Below are positions 24,999 through 32,894 of a stretch of 64,000 nucleotides of DNA, piece by piece. The stretch is from Acetobacteroides hydrogenigenes (GTDB lineage: Bacteria > Bacteroidota > Bacteroidia > Bacteroidales > ZOR0009), in the NCBI RefSeq assembly GCF_004340205.1, contig NZ_SLWB01000002.1, positions 186,001-250,000 of the forward strand, read 5' to 3'. Numbering within the stretch: the stretch's first letter is position 1; each line of letters begins with the position of its first letter. The notes under the pieces are model-generated. The model did no database searches. It was not told the origin of the DNA and worked only from the letters and a program-made list of their open reading frames with translations. The position numbers and the translations under genes were made by a program.

Positions 24999-25182
24999 TG
25001 CATGACCTCATTCAACCCCTTCCAAAACTTTTTTAGCCCTTGCATGAGGTCATTCAAGCACCAAAAATTAATTTTTAGCCCTTGAATGAGGTCATGCAGA
25101 CACCAAAAACATGTTTTTTGCCCTTGAATGACCTCATGCAAGCATCAAAAACAAATTTTTACCCTTTGAATGACCTCATGCA
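24999..25182. repeat. 42-bp array of alternating palindromes upstream of the first DUF6261-like gene
   Basis: Five 16-bp palindromes of form TGMATGA-CC/GG-TCATKCA lie at 24999, 25041, 25083, 25125 and 25167, exactly 42 bp apart; the central pair flips between CC and GG. Midway between them are A5-N4-T5 palindromes (25063-25076 and 25105-25118 are perfect, 25147-25160 is nearly so). Palindrome centres therefore recur every 21 bp. The array ends 119 bp before the ATG at 25302. Confidence 0.95.
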
Positions 25183-25267
25183 TGTAGTTTGGAGGGGTGA
25201 ATGGTCGTGAATCACGAAAAAGCAGGTAAAAATTTTTATCAAAAATATCGTGTTAAATAAAATTTTA

Positions 25268-25275
25268 TATATTTA
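25268..25275 (+). promoter_or_regulatory. -7 box TATATTTA (followed by AGGC) of the first DUF6261-like gene
   Basis: A TAnnTTTA box 26 bp before the ATG. TATATTTAAGGC here and TATCTTTAAGGC before the second paralogue (46751-46758, minus) match at 11 of 12 bases, which suggests shared control. Confidence 0.55.
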
Positions 25276-25301
25276 AGGCTGATTAACCAAACAAAATACA
25301 T

Positions 25302-26033
25302 ATGATAGAACCACATTCATTTCAGGCGATGCGCATTACCGAGAAGGGCGCATTCGCCGATAAAGTGCTAGCTAAAGCTAACCCCTACGGCGAAAAGGAT
25401 ACCGAGCTAAAGCCCCTTATCGAGGAGGCCACCAGTAAAAACCAAATTTTCAGCAAGGCCATGCAGAAGCTGAGCTTGGCGGCCATCACCAAGCTCATGA
25501 ACGAGGACGATGACCAGCGCGACAGCGGCATCGGCAACCTGGAGAGCTACGCCCTGAGCTGCTCCAAGCGCAAAGATCCCGTTTGGGCGAAAGCCGGGCA
25601 GGAGGTAGTAAACGCCCTTAAGGCCGTTGGCTGGGATATGAACTACCGGGGTAACCAGGATGAGACCAAGCTTATTGACATCTTCCTGGAGCAGATTGAG
25701 GCGCAGCCAACTCTAAAGCAGGCCCTTGCCACCATCAGCGCGCAGGGCTGGATCGACGAGATCCGCGAGGGGCAAACCAACTACAAGCTGCACGATGCCC
25801 AGCGCGAGGCGGCCGAAAAGCCCGGCAGCAGCATAACCTCGAGGGAGGCCGCACGCGACCTAGGCTTCGCCATCGACAAGCTGTTCCGCTACATAAACTT
25901 CCAGATCGAGTTTAAGGGGAGCGCCACCTACGCCACCCTTGCCGACGAGATCAACAAAACAATTGCGGCGTATCGGGCCACCATCAGGCAGCGCGCCACC
26001 CGCGCCGAAAACGACGAGAAAGAGAATTTGTAG
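25302..26033 (+). CDS. DUF6261-like helical protein (paralogue 1)
   Basis: A 243-residue, wholly helical-looking cytosolic protein with no signal or membrane segment. I recall this pattern as DUF6261, a Bacteroidota family of unknown function; the name is from memory. It aligns over its full length with the protein at 45984-46721: shared blocks are DDDxRDxGxxNLxxYA, WAxAGQxxVN, GWDM, DET, W(I/V)xEIxE(G/A)Q, and a C-terminal QRATRxEND. Polar and aromatic conserved residues are few and no catalytic triad stands out. Each paralogue has a 42-bp palindromic array directly upstream and the same promoter box. Coiled bundle, scaffold or DNA-associated roles are all open. Confidence 0.75.
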   Translation: MIEPHSFQAMRITEKGAFADKVLAKANPYGEKDTELKPLIEEATSKNQIFSKAMQKLSLAAITKLMNEDDDQRDSGIGNLESYALSCSKRKDPVWAKAGQEVVNALKAVGWDMNYRGNQDETKLIDIFLEQIEAQPTLKQALATISAQGWIDEIREGQTNYKLHDAQREAAEKPGSSITSREAARDLGFAIDKLFRYINFQIEFKGSATYATLADEINKTIAAYRATIRQRATRAENDEKENL

Positions 26034-26088
26034 CCCATAGAATTAAATGTTAGAATTGAAGAGAGATTATTATTAGGCTAACTAAAAA

Positions 26089-26121
26089 AAGCCCCAGCTC
26101 GAGCGGTTCGACCTGGGGCTT
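26089..26121. terminator. Bidirectional terminator between convergent genes
   Basis: AAGCCCCAG (26089-26097) pairs with CTGGGGCTT (26113-26121), with A-rich and T-rich flanks. The loop CTCGAGCGGTTCGAC recalls the GC-rich repeat core of the 13-15 kb arrays. Confidence 0.85.
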
Positions 26122-26176
26122 GCTATTTTTAAGAAGTAGGTTAGCTACCGGGCATGCCGTGTGGCTACCAATATTG

Positions 26177-26905
26177 CTACCACTTTACCTCCGCAAACTT
26201 CTTAGGATCGAAGATGGTGGTGCTTACCGGAGCGTTGGGCTTTACGTTGAAGTAGCGCTCCACCATGTAAGGGCGGCTGCTGTTGCGGTAAAATCGCACC
26301 TCGGTTCCCACGGGTAGGCCATCGAAGTACTCGTATCTGGAGAACTCCACGCTGCGGGCGTTGTCGCCTGTGCGCTCCTGCATCCTAAGGAACAGCAGCG
26401 TTTCGGCATCCACCCAAAAGCACTTCGAGGTGGTGTCGCCCACCATCCAGGCCTTGCGGCCCATGCAGGTCGATGGTTCGATGCGGTTGAGGTTGTAGCC
26501 CATCTTTTCGGTGCGCGTAATGCTTTCTTCTGGGGTGATGTTGTTGACGTCGAAGCCCAGCACCAGCAGGTCGTGCATGCGGTAGCGGGTGCTCTTGAGC
26601 GCCCCTTTCTCGAAGGTGTAAAGGCTGTCGTTGGCAAAGATAACGCCGTTGCCGCTATCCCAGCTGGTAAACTTCAGGATTAGGTTGCTGGGCGATAGGT
26701 AGGCCTCGTGCCAGACATCCTTTGATAGGAGCGAATCGTTTCGGTAGTTGAGCACCTCCTGCGAGAAGGTGAGCGTGGTGTAGAACCGGGCGTGGTTCTT
26801 CTCGTACATCTGGCGGATGAGCTCGCGCCCCGAGGCGGGCTGCTGGGCGTTGGCGGCGCCAAAGGTTAGGAGCAGGACTGTAGCCGTAAGGAGTTGTTTA
26901 AGCAT
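26177..26905 (-). CDS. Exported LolA/DUF1571-like protein
   Basis: A 242-residue protein with a signal peptide (ends GAANAQ) and a beta-rich body, including FTSWDSGNGVIFANDSLYTFE and a late C-terminal strand set. The layout recalls the half-barrel LolA/LolB fold that carries lipids or lipoproteins across the periplasm, as in DUF1571 proteins. The gene is monocistronic. Its upstream region holds inverted GTATCACG repeats. Function is inferred from fold-like pattern only. Confidence 0.65.
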   Translation of the reverse strand: MLKQLLTATVLLLTFGAANAQQPASGRELIRQMYEKNHARFYTTLTFSQEVLNYRNDSLLSKDVWHEAYLSPSNLILKFTSWDSGNGVIFANDSLYTFEKGALKSTRYRMHDLLVLGFDVNNITPEESITRTEKMGYNLNRIEPSTCMGRKAWMVGDTTSKCFWVDAETLLFLRMQERTGDNARSVEFSRYEYFDGLPVGTEVRFYRNSSRPYMVERYFNVKPNAPVSTTIFDPKKFAEVKW

Positions 26906-27000
26906 GGGGTTGTCGTTTTTGGTTAACGGTTATTTCGATATCCCATAAACGAATATTTTTTCGGATTGTGACGGTATAGCTTTGCCTCAAATGAGGTATC

Positions 27001-27090
27001 AAGTATCACGATATGCGTATCACGACAAGTTGAACCACGTTGGAGATGTGGTCGAATTTCGTGATACGTGATACATGTGTCGTGATACTT
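27001..27090. promoter_or_regulatory. Block of inverted and direct GTATCACG octamers
   Basis: AAGTATCACG (27001-27010) and CGTGATACTT (27081-27090) are perfect inverted ends. GTATCACG at 27017-27024 and CGTGATAC at 27067-27074 form an inner pair, with one more CGTGATAC at 27060-27067. Inside is a third stem ACCAC / GTGGT. It lies about 95-185 bp before the LolA-like start and right after the BASS stop, so it may be an operator, a terminator or a mobile hairpin. Confidence 0.5.
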
Positions 27091-27093
27091 TTA

Positions 27094-28107
27094 TTACTCC
27101 ACCTCCTCACTCATCCGCTGCGCAATGAAGCTCACCAGCACCAGCTGCATGGCGTGGTACACCATAATGGGCAAAAGGATGATGCCCAGGTTGCCCATTC
27201 CCGAAAAGATGATGCTCGACATCACCGTACCGTGCACCAGCGACTTCTTGGAGCCGCAGAACAGCGCCGTGATCCGATCCTCGCGGTTAAACCCGAGCGC
27301 TTTCGACACGATGCTGATTAGCCCGTAAACGACGTAGAAGAGCACCACAAGGCCAAATGCTAGCGTCAAGAGGTCCATCCACGCAAGCTGCGCGAACAGG
27401 TTTTGGCTAAACGACTCGCTGAACGACATGTAAACGATCATTAGGATGATCGACTGGTCGAACAGCTTTAGCTGCCTGCCGTGCCTCGTGGCCCAGTCGC
27501 CCCAGCGGCGGTTGAGCAGCATCCCTACGGCAACCGGAACCAAAACCTGTACGATCAGCTTTACGATAACGCCCGAAAGATCGCTCATCTGCCCGTTGCC
27601 GGAGGTCAGCACCAGTCCCATCCAAACGGGCGTAATAAACACCCCTACGAGCGCCGAAATGCTAGCGTTAAAGATGGCCGCCGGGATGTTGCCCTTGGCA
27701 ATGGAAACCATCACCACCGACGACGACACCGTGGAGGGTAGCGCCGCCATAAAGAAGGCGCCCAGCCATAGCAGCTGCGTTGCCGGGGTCGAAAGGAGGT
27801 GCATCGCCACCAGCACAATCAGCGGAAAGACGATGAAGGTGGCCAGCTGTACCACCAGGTGGAGATGCCAGTTGCCTAAGTCGCTGCGCAGCTTTTGGGG
27901 GCTCAGCCGCATGCCGTAGAAGAGGAATATCAGCGATACCCCGATATCCGAGATGATGTCTAGGTTGATTGGGCCACGGTAGATTCCTACTTGGGGGAAG
28001 AATCTACCAAGAAGTATCATTCCAATAATTGCCAGGACAAAGCGATCGAACTTTACCTTGCGGATGCTCCTCCAGAACGGCTGATGGTGTATGGTTTGTT
28101 TTTTCAA
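27094..28107 (-). CDS. Bile acid:sodium symporter-family (SBF-like) transporter
   Basis: The 337 residues form about 10 hydrophobic helices and resemble the YfeH/SBF-like branch of the bile acid:Na+ symporter superfamily. The repeat-half motif around FMAALPSTVSSSVVMVSIAKGN (central, residues 118-139) corresponds to the crossover-helix region that binds sodium and substrate. Members carry organic anions by Na+ symport. The actual cargo is unknown, and nothing nearby suggests it. Confidence 0.88.
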   Translation of the reverse strand: MKKQTIHHQPFWRSIRKVKFDRFVLAIIGMILLGRFFPQVGIYRGPINLDIISDIGVSLIFLFYGMRLSPQKLRSDLGNWHLHLVVQLATFIVFPLIVLVAMHLLSTPATQLLWLGAFFMAALPSTVSSSVVMVSIAKGNIPAAIFNASISALVGVFITPVWMGLVLTSGNGQMSDLSGVIVKLIVQVLVPVAVGMLLNRRWGDWATRHGRQLKLFDQSIILMIVYMSFSESFSQNLFAQLAWMDLLTLAFGLVVLFYVVYGLISIVSKALGFNREDRITALFCGSKKSLVHGTVMSSIIFSGMGNLGIILLPIMVYHAMQLVLVSFIAQRMSEEVE

Positions 28108-28158
28108 GATGCTAGTTTTTAGATAGCGGAACAGCGAGTTTGCCTTGTAGAACTATAT

Positions 28159-28187
28159 CCCCTCCTAGGGAGGGGTAGGGGTGGGTT
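28159..28187. repeat. Dispersed hairpin with GTAGGGGTGGGT tail
   Basis: CCCCTCC (28159-28165) pairs with GGAGGGG (28169-28175), followed by a tail matching the copy at 24854-24888 at 11 of 12 bases. Confidence 0.6.
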
Positions 28188-28262
28188 TAGGCTGTTTGAA
28201 TAGCTCTTTCCGAATAACTTCAGTATAACTCCCGTTTAACTTCCGATTAACTTCATAAAAAG

Positions 28263-28607
28263 TTAGGCTAGCGGATCGAAGTTGTAAAGGCTTTCATCCT
28301 CCGATATGGGTCGGCGCCCGTACGGCTCCAGCACCAGCTTTACGATCTTTACGCCCAGTCCAGCGGCCAACTTTCTCTCCGTTTGGCTGATGTTGGCATC
28401 AACCAGCTCGGTTAGCGCCGACTTTACCGGAAAGTTCCCCTTTTTGAATAGCGGGTTGCTGATGAAGGTGTTCTTTACCTCGTGCTCAATCACGTCGCCC
28501 TTTTCGGTAAGCAGCGCAAAGGTAAACGCCTTAATGGCGTAGAAGCGGTAGTTGATGGTTATTTGCTCGCGAACCTCAGCATCGGAGGTGATAAAGTTGT
28601 AGGCCAT
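28263..28607 (-). CDS. Small hypothetical protein
   Basis: A 114-residue soluble protein with no recognised motif; it has a helix-rich N-terminus and a conserved-looking RRPISEDESLYNFDP tail. I start at the ATG at 28607 because a TACTTTTG box lies 24 bp upstream; the longer frame would run through that box. It lies between the BASS gene and tRNA-Gln. Confidence 0.6.
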   Translation of the reverse strand: MAYNFITSDAEVREQITINYRFYAIKAFTFALLTEKGDVIEHEVKNTFISNPLFKKGNFPVKSALTELVDANISQTERKLAAGLGVKIVKLVLEPYGRRPISEDESLYNFDPLA

Positions 28608-28630
28608 ATTCAACGTTTTGGGTTGATGGG

Positions 28631-28638
28631 CAAAAGTA
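28631..28638 (-). promoter_or_regulatory. -7 box TACTTTTG for the 114-aa gene
   Basis: This minus-strand TAnnTTTG match is 24 bp before the ATG at 28607 and decides that start over the longer frame. Confidence 0.55.
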
Positions 28639-28662
28639 GCAAATAGGGGGAAGATCGGAAAA

Positions 28663-28694
28663 CAAAAAAGGCCCAAGCGTTAGCTTGAGCCTTT
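28663..28694 (-). terminator. Terminator after tRNA-Gln
   Basis: AAAGGC-C-CAAGC pairs with GCTTG-A-GCCTTT across a GTTA loop with one internal mismatch. The minus-strand U run follows. It starts 3 nt from the tRNA 3' end. Confidence 0.8.
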
Positions 28695-28696
28695 CG

Positions 28697-28767
28697 TTGA
28701 CCTACCAGGATTCGAACCTAGACTGACTGAACCAAAATCAGTAGTGCTGCCATTACACCATAGGTCA
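28697..28767 (-). tRNA. tRNA-Gln (anticodon TTG)
   Basis: The acceptor arms TGACCTA / TAGGTCA pair fully. The anticodon stem ACTGA / TCAGT holds loop TTTTGGT with anticodon TTG, and the T arm CTAGG-TTCGAAT-CCTGG is standard. The discriminator is A. The 3' CCA is not encoded. Confidence 0.96.
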
Positions 28768-28875
28768 ATTAAGCAATTCGACTATGTTTCTGTTCGTTTC
28801 TATCGCAATTGCGGTGCAAAGATAAGCACAGTTTCGAAACCTGCAATACCTCCTAGGTAGATTTTAAGGTTCTTT

Positions 28876-30576
28876 TTAAAACTTATCGGTGGCCTTAACT
28901 ACAACGGTATCTACCTCCTCAAGGTTTTCGTTGTCGAAAGAGCTGCTGCCCGACTCGTTAAAGATGTACACATCGTTCTGTTTTTTAGAATTGTACTTTT
29001 TTGTAGAAGGAAGCACATCCTTGCTAATCCTGTACGCCTTGTCTTTTGGGATAAGAACGGTTAGCTCGATTCCCTTTAGGATTCGGTCGCTAAGCTTAAG
29101 CGGAATAGCTGGCGATATTAGCAGCGAATCGCCTTTAAAGGTTGCGTCAAACTCGATTTCTTCGGCGGTTTGGGTAGCCGTGTTGTAGTTTCGGCCGGTT
29201 GCCCATTTCTTTACCACCACTTGAGGCTTATCTATATTCTCGCTAAACTCTACATCTACAATCGGACGAATATAAACAGTGCTGTTCCTATCAATCTTGG
29301 CGTTTTGTGTGTTTTCGGCAGATACAATTGAGAATCCGTGATGGTGTTTCCAGCCGTGGTGATACTTGCCAAACCTTACGATATCCTCGCCATTAATGTT
29401 GACGTTTACGTTGTCGAAATCATCGTCGCTATGCTTTTCCAGCGAAATAAGCACATCGTTAGGGTTAAGCTTAACGGCATTGCTGTAGGCAATGGTCAGC
29501 GTATCGATGGGGGCTTGCGCGTATACGGTTTCGTTAACCGAGCTGTTGCCACCAAACGAACCCTTAAGAGAGAGTATTCCTGTAAACATAGCAGCAAAGA
29601 GTGCAACTACCCAAAGTACCGTAAGTGGAACAACGACAAAGCGGGTGCGGAAGCGAGATCTGAACAGCAGCTTAATCATCAGGATAATCATTAGTACGGT
29701 TGGGATGATGACCAGCGCAAAGAGCGATAGCTTAAACCATATTAGGTGAGGGAAGAAGCTGCAAACAATGCCGAATAGGGCAAAATCCATGTCATGATCG
29801 AACGAAACGAAGTTGTTGACTACCCAAGGCTCCATTCCGAAGAGGGAAACCAGCAGCGCGGTGCTTACCGCCAATCCAACAACTACGAATATCGAGGCAA
29901 AGAATATGGCAAATACCTTAACGATTACCCCCACTATGCTTAGAATGGTTTCGCCTGCGGTTCGAATGTGGGGAGCCACATTCTGGGCTTCCTCACGGAT
30001 GCGTTGCTCCATGCTGGAAACGTTAACCTTCTTGCCTTCCATCTCGAGCTTTTGTCCAACGCTAAGCGCTAGGTGGGTAGATATCCAAAGAACGATATAG
30101 GTTAATGGGAATATCCATCCAATGCCAATGGGTGATCCGATAAGGGTTAACCCAACAAAGGCGATTCTGAAGAGGACGGGATCAATGTTAAAGTAAGCGC
30201 CTAATCCTCCACAAACTCCACCGAATACCCTATTGGTTGATGATCGGTAAAGCCTGCGTCCTGAAGATATGGTGCTAAATCCGTAGCTGCGTTGTTCTCC
30301 AGTTTTCTCGCCACCTTCGTCGAGCTCCGATGGATCGCCTATGCGCGAAAGCACGTCTTTAACGTCGGCAAGGGTAACCACCTGATCGGGGGTTAGAATC
30401 TTTCCATTGAGAAGCTCGGCTATGCGCGACTCGATGTCGGCAACAATTTCCTGCCCATCGGCACGATGGCTGAATTGGGCGTGAAGCCTGTCGGTGTAGG
30501 TTTTTAGCTCGTTGAAGGCGCTCTCGTCAACAACGAAAGCTATACCGCCAATGCTAACTTTATGTGTTGTGTTCAT
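28876..30576 (-). CDS. PspC-domain membrane protein (long form)
   Basis: A 566-residue protein. The N-terminal ~95 residues (VSIGGIAFVVDESAFNEL and onward) repeat the start of the 193-aa partner. A PspC domain follows at about 107-165 (VFGGVCGGLGAYFNIDPVLFRIAF), then several membrane helices, and a C-terminal extracytoplasmic beta-rich domain (about 345-566) like the beta-helical adhesin-like regions seen in this family. Such proteins respond to envelope stress. It is last in a three-gene operon behind the PadR regulator (11-bp gap). Confidence 0.88.
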   Translation of the reverse strand: MNTTHKVSIGGIAFVVDESAFNELKTYTDRLHAQFSHRADGQEIVADIESRIAELLNGKILTPDQVVTLADVKDVLSRIGDPSELDEGGEKTGEQRSYGFSTISSGRRLYRSSTNRVFGGVCGGLGAYFNIDPVLFRIAFVGLTLIGSPIGIGWIFPLTYIVLWISTHLALSVGQKLEMEGKKVNVSSMEQRIREEAQNVAPHIRTAGETILSIVGVIVKVFAIFFASIFVVVGLAVSTALLVSLFGMEPWVVNNFVSFDHDMDFALFGIVCSFFPHLIWFKLSLFALVIIPTVLMIILMIKLLFRSRFRTRFVVVPLTVLWVVALFAAMFTGILSLKGSFGGNSSVNETVYAQAPIDTLTIAYSNAVKLNPNDVLISLEKHSDDDFDNVNVNINGEDIVRFGKYHHGWKHHHGFSIVSAENTQNAKIDRNSTVYIRPIVDVEFSENIDKPQVVVKKWATGRNYNTATQTAEEIEFDATFKGDSLLISPAIPLKLSDRILKGIELTVLIPKDKAYRISKDVLPSTKKYNSKKQNDVYIFNESGSSSFDNENLEEVDTVVVKATDKF

Positions 30577-30587
30577 GGTATTAGGTT

Positions 30588-30914
30588 TTACTTATTTCGG
30601 ATAGTTTTGATCTGCTCAACGAGCTCGTCCCACGATTGGTGCAGCTCTTTCAGGTAGTCTCGTCCCTGCTCGGTTAGCGAGTAGTACTTGCGGGGTGGCC
30701 CCTGTGGCGACTCCTCCCAGCGGTAGGTTAGCAGCCCTTGGTTCTTTTGTCGGGTAAGCAGTGGGTAAAGCGTTCCCTCTACTACAATCATCTCGGCGTC
30801 CTTCAGGTCGCTGATGATGGTCGATGCGTAGGCGTCTCCCTTTTCGAGTATCATCAAGATGCAGTACTCGAGGATGCCCTTACGCATTTGCGCTTTGTTG
30901 TTATCGATATTCAT
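30588..30914 (-). CDS. PadR-family transcriptional regulator
   Basis: This 108-residue protein is almost entirely a winged helix. It shows the PadR pattern with ILEYCILMILEKGDAYASTII and VVEGTLYPLLTRQKNQGLL, ending in an LTEQGRDYL wing and a short C-terminal dimer helix (subfamily 2). PadR proteins repress membrane-stress genes. It is the middle gene between two PspC genes, with gaps of 2 and 11 bp, so it very likely controls its own operon. Confidence 0.93.
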   Translation of the reverse strand: MNIDNNKAQMRKGILEYCILMILEKGDAYASTIISDLKDAEMIVVEGTLYPLLTRQKNQGLLTYRWEESPQGPPRKYYSLTEQGRDYLKELHQSWDELVEQIKTIRNK

Positions 30915-30916
30915 GG

Positions 30917-31498
30917 CTATCTCCTATTTTTCATTTGTTGATACTCACGTTCCAAGTTTTCTGGGGTGATGGGCTCACCGCGCATCTCCAACCTTTGAGC
31001 TGGGGTAACAGCTAGGGGAGTGATGATCCAGATTAGAGGGTAAAGGATGATGGTTACACCACCTAGCAGCAGTGCGATAAAGATGATGCGGAAGAGGACT
31101 GGGTCGAGGTTGAAGTAGTGGCTCAGCCCGGTACAAACGCCACCGATTACCATGCCATCGGGATCGCGGTAAAATTTCTTGTAGGCCATAGGGGTTCGTT
31201 TTTGATCGTTTGTGTAAGCCGATTGGAAAGAGGTTCCTGCATCTAAGTCCTCCTCGTCGCCGAGGGTAGCAATCGCCTGCTTTACCATGCGGAGGTTAAC
31301 AACCTGCTGTGCCGATTTAATCTCTTGGGCGAATAGCTCGGCTATTCGTGCCTCGATATCGGAGATAATCTCTTCGCCACCGGCTTGCGCAGAGTACTTA
31401 CGCTTCAGGGCTTCGATATAGGTGTTTAAGCGAGCGTATGCATCGTCATCTACTACAAAGCTCATTCCTCCGATATTAACTGATAGTGTTGTTTTCAT
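30917..31498 (-). CDS. PspC-domain membrane protein (short form)
   Basis: A 193-residue protein with the same N-terminal module as the long partner (VNIGGMSFVVDDDAYARL), then a PspC domain with VIGGVCTGLSHYFNLDPVLFRIIF and one or two membrane helices. It leads the PspC-PadR-PspC operon, 2 bp from the PadR gene. Likely located in the inner membrane as part of an envelope-stress response. The two related N-terminal modules point to an old duplication. Confidence 0.9.
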   Translation of the reverse strand: MKTTLSVNIGGMSFVVDDDAYARLNTYIEALKRKYSAQAGGEEIISDIEARIAELFAQEIKSAQQVVNLRMVKQAIATLGDEEDLDAGTSFQSAYTNDQKRTPMAYKKFYRDPDGMVIGGVCTGLSHYFNLDPVLFRIIFIALLLGGVTIILYPLIWIITPLAVTPAQRLEMRGEPITPENLEREYQQMKNRR

Positions 31499-31691
31499 AC
31501 CAAATACTGTTTATTACACTTTATTGTGTTTTGCAAGTATAACGCTTAACCTAGGTACTTGGTTACACATAGTAGTATGTTTTTTTCATATTTTTGGAAA
31601 ATATTTTTTATAGCATTGATTTGATGAATATTATATATGATATATTTTTCGATGGATAGGGTGCAAATAGCGGAATTGATCGTCTTTTTTG

Positions 31692-31699
31692 TAGCTTTA
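31692..31699 (+). promoter_or_regulatory. -7-like box TAGCTTTA for the DUF2797 gene
   Basis: A TAnnTTTA match 17 bp before the ATG at 31717, preceded by a T-rich stretch. Confidence 0.4.
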
Positions 31700-31716
31700 C
31701 CCAAAAACAAAACGCT

Positions 31717-32514
31717 ATGCCAATAGCCGAACTCCGAAAAATGGCTGCAGCTGCCACTTCTGATGGGCAGGTAAGCTATCGCCTATCGACGCTCGATGGT
31801 GAAGTAAATATGAATGAGCTAATAGGGAAAGCCATTCGCCTAAGGTTTACCGGCACCATACGGTGCATCAGCTGTGGGAGCATCACCAAAAAGTCGTTTG
31901 CGCAGGGGTACTGCTACCGCTGCTTCATTTCGTCGCCCGAAACGGAGCCCTGCCTGCTAAAGCCGCATCTTTGCCAAGCGCATCTGGGGGTTGCCCGCGA
32001 TATGGCTTACGCCCAGGAGCACTGCCTTATCGATCACTACGTGTATCTCGCTCGCTCGGGTGGACTAAAGGTCGGTGTTACCCGTCACACGCAAATCCCT
32101 ACGCGATGGATCGATCAGGGAGCTTGTCAGGGCTTAATTATTGCCCAAACGCCCAACCGCTACCTAGCCGGAGTAATTGAGGTGGAGCTCATGAAGCATT
32201 TCAGCGATAAAACCAACTGGCGCGCCATGCTCACCAATAGCGAACCCGAAATTAGCTTGCTCGACGAGCGGGATAGGGCAATTAGTGCCCTAAACGACGA
32301 GTTGGCTCAGTATGCCGTTGCGGATAGGGCAATTCTGAACCTCTGCTACCCCGTTGAGGCGTACCCAACAAAGGTTGCCTCCCTGAACTTCGATAAATCG
32401 CCCGAGGTTGAGGGTATTCTGAAGGGAATTCGAGGACAGTACTTGATCTTTGAAGAAGGGGCGGTGCTGAACCTGCGAACCTTTAGCGGCTACGAGGTGG
32501 AACTTAGCTGGTAG
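31717..32514 (+). CDS. DUF2797 family protein
   Basis: A 265-residue cytosolic protein. Residues 49-70 contain CISCGS...CYRCF, a four-cysteine zinc-ribbon-like set typical of DUF2797, with further cysteines around 80-90. The next part, LIDHYVYLARSGGLKVGVTR, resembles a GIY-YIG-like strand pair, and the C-terminal half is mixed. Function is unknown. It is monocistronic and convergent with the peptidase E gene, and the 41-bp array begins 23 bp after its stop. Confidence 0.82.
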   Translation: MPIAELRKMAAAATSDGQVSYRLSTLDGEVNMNELIGKAIRLRFTGTIRCISCGSITKKSFAQGYCYRCFISSPETEPCLLKPHLCQAHLGVARDMAYAQEHCLIDHYVYLARSGGLKVGVTRHTQIPTRWIDQGACQGLIIAQTPNRYLAGVIEVELMKHFSDKTNWRAMLTNSEPEISLLDERDRAISALNDELAQYAVADRAILNLCYPVEAYPTKVASLNFDKSPEVEGILKGIRGQYLIFEEGAVLNLRTFSGYEVELSW

Positions 32515-32537
32515 GTGGAGATCACAGAAATTTTAGC

Positions 32538-32783
32538 GATGTAATGGCATTCCTTTATCGGCGGAAGCTCATTTCAACGATGTAATGGCATTCCTTTATC
32601 GGCGGAAGCTCATTTCAACGATGTAACGGCATTCCGCTACTGGCGGAAGCTCATTTCAACGATGTAATGGCATTCCGCTACTGGCGGAAGTGCATTTCAA
32701 TGATGTAATGGCATTCTGCTGCTCGCGGAAACCCATTTCAACGATGTAATGGGTTTTCGCTGCTGACGAAAAAGTATTTGCTC
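32538..32783. repeat. 41-bp array of two alternating palindromes
   Basis: GATGTAATGGCATT-like unit starts lie at 32538, 32579, 32620, 32661, 32702 and 32743, exactly 41 bp apart. Each unit carries a TTCCGC-N5-GCGGAA palindrome (for example 32632-32648) and a CATTTCAACGATGTAATG palindrome (32652-32669). Their centres are 20.5 bp apart throughout. The array lies between convergent genes. Confidence 0.93.
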
Positions 32784-32834
32784 GACAAAACGGTGTTTTT
32801 TCGATAATTTGGAGAGAATGGCATCATCCCTATA

Positions 32835-32873
32835 AAGAAAGCACCGCAGCAGTAAAGGCTACGGTGCTTTCTT
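32835..32873 (-). terminator. Terminator after peptidase E
   Basis: AAGAAAGCACCG (32835-32846) pairs with CGGTGCTTTCTT (32862-32873), a perfect 12-bp stem. It is symmetric enough to serve either strand. Confidence 0.85.
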
Positions 32874-32894
32874 ATGCTATCCGCTAAGGTAGAA

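Noticed and set aside
24890-25141. An 83-codon minus-strand gene
   Set aside because: More than half of it is translated array. Only the last ~30 codons look coding-like, so I list it as a possible remnant only.
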